From NCBI RefSeq assembly GCF_037975445.1, contig NZ_CP150254.1, positions 2,292,001 to 2,356,000 of the forward strand: 64,000 bases of DNA, written 5' to 3'. The notes beneath the pieces were generated by a model, which was not told the origin of the DNA, made no database searches, and saw only the letters and a program-made list of their open reading frames with translations. Shown here piece by piece: positions 62,368-64,000 of the stretch (position 1 is the first letter of the stretch; each line of letters starts with the position of its first letter). The DNA comes from Peribacillus sp. FSL P2-0133 (GTDB taxonomy: Bacteria; Bacillota; Bacilli; Bacillales; DSM-1321). The translations under genes were made by a program, and so were the position numbers.

Positions 62368-62563
62368 CATTTTCAAGTCTACCAGTATATACAATATACA
62401 ACTACATGCTGCCATTGTTATGATCAAAAGTATTCATTATGGAAAATTTTTCTAGATTCATAAGAAAGTATCCCTATACTGAGATAGTATTTTAGATCGT
62501 ATAAATCATGCACGCTCTTTTTTAGACCTGTTCATTACATGCCTTACTTCAAGATCTGGAATA

Positions 62564-63073
62564 TCAATGTATGTCCACCGTTTTCAGCCGTTTGGTTTTG
62601 GTGGGCTTGCAATCCTCCAATTTAGCTGAAATAAGCCCAAGTGCCACTCCAAGCAGCGCACCTGCCCCCACTTCCACAGGCTGATGTCCGAGCAGTTCAT
62701 TCAGTTCTTTCTCACGCTCCACATACTCAAAGCTCGGAAACTCTCCAGAAAATTTCGCCATATTATCTTCAAGATCATTCACAAGCTTAGCAATTTCGCC
62801 TGTATGGCGCCGAATCCCCTGAGCATCATACATCACAATCACGCCAAACACTGTCGCAAGCGATGTTTCCGTATGCAGCCAGCCCTTATTCGCTGCCACA
62901 TAAGATGCCAGTGCGGCCACACCTGCAGAGTGCGAACTAGGCATGCCGCCTGTTGTGAAAGCCTGCTTCAAGTCCCACTTTCCCGTCAGCTTATTATGCG
63001 TTAAAATTTTCAGTCCCTGTGCAATGCCGATCGCCGACAGCGCTGTTAAAATTCCCCGATTCATCTTTTCCAT
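62564..63073 (-). CDS. Divergent PAP2-family (YuiD-like) membrane protein
   Basis: 169 residues. T-T-G-G-M-P-S-S-H-S-A-G-V-A-A-L near residue 42, D-A-Q-G-I-R-R-H-T-G-E near 80 and L-L-G-H-Q-P-V-E-V near 125, the acid-phosphatase/VanZ-like core of YuiD. GGAGG lies 8 bases before ATG 63073; a longer frame begins at 63214 without a ribosome site and adds 47 unlikely residues. Probably acts on phospholipid-like phosphates, but this is unproven. Confidence 0.85.
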   Translation of the reverse strand: MEKMNRGILTALSAIGIAQGLKILTHNKLTGKWDLKQAFTTGGMPSSHSAGVAALASYVAANKGWLHTETSLATVFGVIVMYDAQGIRRHTGEIAKLVNDLEDNMAKFSGEFPSFEYVEREKELNELLGHQPVEVGAGALLGVALGLISAKLEDCKPTKTKRLKTVDIH

Positions 63074-63338
63074 GAGCAACTCCTCCACTCCAGACCAGTC
63101 CAACCCAATCCGGGAATTTATCTTCATTCTTTTGATACCCAAAAAATAATTTTTATATGCGGAAGTTCCATGATTATCGGCATTTATTAAAAGTCTACTT
63201 TTGTTAAGTTTCATGTATATAATGGCTCTTTTTTCAGTGTCCGTGTTCGATTATTTCATAATAATATTTATAGGATGGGTACCTTAAGGAAAATATATAA
63301 CGGAAGATTATTAACATGGTGTTAAGGGTGGCAATGGA

Positions 63339-63710
63339 ATGAACAAGATCAAGGATATAAATCCGGAAGAGTTAAAAAAGATCATGAAGGTAACCGAGCG
63401 AATGTCTTTTACAAAAAACTTCAGGTCCGCCACGGCTGAAGAATGGTTTGTTTTCATTCCAGGCTTTAATGATCCAGTTACTGAAGGAGCTGCTGGAAAG
63501 GCTATAGTGCACTACAATCTATATGGAAATAAAGATATGTTCATTAACACGACAGTAATTCTGGATGACCCTGTTCTATTTGAGGAAGAAAATTTTCAGC
63601 TTGTTTACTCAATTTGTGATGAACTTATAAATCGTCTAGTAGGATACGCTGATACTTTACTGTCAGTACACGCAGGTTCAAATTCTTATAATGCTGAATA
63701 CAAACGATAA
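63339..63710 (+). CDS. Conserved-looking protein of unknown function
   Basis: 123 residues, soluble, balanced charges (E/K/R rich, with W-F-V-F-I-P-G-F-N-D-P and V-I-L-D-D-P-V-L-F-E-E-E). No signal peptide and no recognised motif. GGTGG lies 8 bases before the ATG. It ends 29 bases before the next gene, so the two may be co-transcribed. The function is not known. Confidence 0.6.
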   Translation: MNKIKDINPEELKKIMKVTERMSFTKNFRSATAEEWFVFIPGFNDPVTEGAAGKAIVHYNLYGNKDMFINTTVILDDPVLFEEENFQLVYSICDELINRLVGYADTLLSVHAGSNSYNAEYKR

Positions 63711-63739
63711 TGTTCGTAAAAGAACAAGGAGGAAAAACA

Positions 63740-64000
63740 GTGCATCATAATCTGGTTCAGTCAATAATCGAACAATCAGTCAAGCTTACAAGTGAAGCAG
63801 ATTGGGATAAACTCATTCACCAAGTTAAAAATTCAAAATTTGTTTTGCTGGGAGAGGCATCCCATGGAACATCCGAGTTTTACACGGCCCGAGTTGAAAT
63901 AACAAAAAAACTGATTCAAGAAAAAGGGTTCACCTTTGTAGCCGTTGAAGGAGATTGGCCCGCATGCCAGGCAATTAATAGGTATGTTAAAGGCTATGAC
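63740..64000 (+). CDS. Erythromycin esterase-family protein, 3' end cut by window
   Basis: The frame is open to the window end (87 codons). L-G-E-A-S-H-G-T-S-E-F-Y near residue 38 and V-A-V-E-G-D-W-P-A-C near 70 are the active-site motifs of EreA/SuccinoBS-like esterases. GTG start with AAGGAGG 8 bases upstream. Many chromosomal members do not confer resistance; the substrate is unknown. Confidence 0.85.
   Translation, partial: MHHNLVQSIIEQSVKLTSEADWDKLIHQVKNSKFVLLGEASHGTSEFYTARVEITKKLIQEKGFTFVAVEGDWPACQAINRYVKGYD

Overview
The window looks like a chromosomal segment of a spore-forming, low-GC, Gram-positive Bacillaceae bacterium. Supporting signs are strong GGAGG ribosome sites, TTG/GTG starts, sporulation genes (yyaC-type protease, Spo0E-like phosphatase, YfhD), an intracellular subtilisin, a CstR/CsoR pair, a phoD-tatAd-tatCd operon, CcpA (cre)-like sites and U-tailed terminators. 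The gene mix recalls Peribacillus/Bacillus simplex-type soil bacilli, but that genus placement is inference.

Layout. 0-10.5 kb: a partial SnoaL-like gene, a leftward acetolactate synthase/aldehyde dehydrogenase pair, a dihydrouridine synthase, a secreted peptidoglycan-binding protein, and a FadR-type regulator/permease/amidohydrolase operon with a likely operator. 10.5-16 kb: a persulfide (sulfane sulfur) detoxification region headed by cstR, with two CstR-type operators, then two DsrE proteins, several rhodanese and TusA modules, a rhodanese-persulfide dioxygenase fusion and a TauE exporter. 17-27.4 kb: a tricarboxylate (tricarballylate/aconitate) utilisation locus with two CitMHS transporters, an AbrB-type transporter, two LysR regulators, TcuA-like dehydrogenase and PrpF-like isomerase. 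Three of its promoters share one AT-rich motif. 28-38.2 kb: largely a gene graveyard (phoX, GTP cyclohydrolase II fragment, a second tauE copy, ATP-grasp-like, glutamate-synthase-like and nitrilase pseudogenes) with intact islands (YhaQP-type ABC transporter, small membrane protein, YfhD, intracellular subtilisin). 38.3-41.5 kb: csoR-copZ-copA copper efflux. 41.6-48 kb: DinB, patatin, a second decayed subtilisin, an organic-acid MFS transporter with a 2-hydroxyacid dehydrogenase, and a small Spo0E-like gene. 48.4-51.4 kb: phoD with its own twin-arginine translocase. 51.9-62.3 kb: a taurine/aminoethylphosphonate-type catabolic region (GabP-like permease, lipoprotein, PhnX, Xsc, aminotransferase, LmbE deacetylase, YeiH exporter, GntR/HutC regulator). 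62.5-64 kb: a PAP2-like protein, an unknown protein and a partial erythromycin esterase-like gene.

The most interesting finding is in the 52-62 kb region. Three promoters (before the permease, xsc and the gntR gene) each carry a closely related palindromic site 9-13 bp downstream of the -10 box. This strongly suggests one local GntR regulon joining sulfonate (Xsc) and phosphonate (PhnX) degradation. Second is the LysR-type motif triplet in the tricarboxylate locus, where one transporter also seems to lack a normal start codon and may use AUU. Third is a 589-bp gapless duplication of tauE (about 98% identical) embedded in a mosaic of broken genes. Small genes below the usual ORF cut-off (47855-48016, 23423-23569, 34427-34579) and a five-codon leader ORF (7029-7046) are also recorded.
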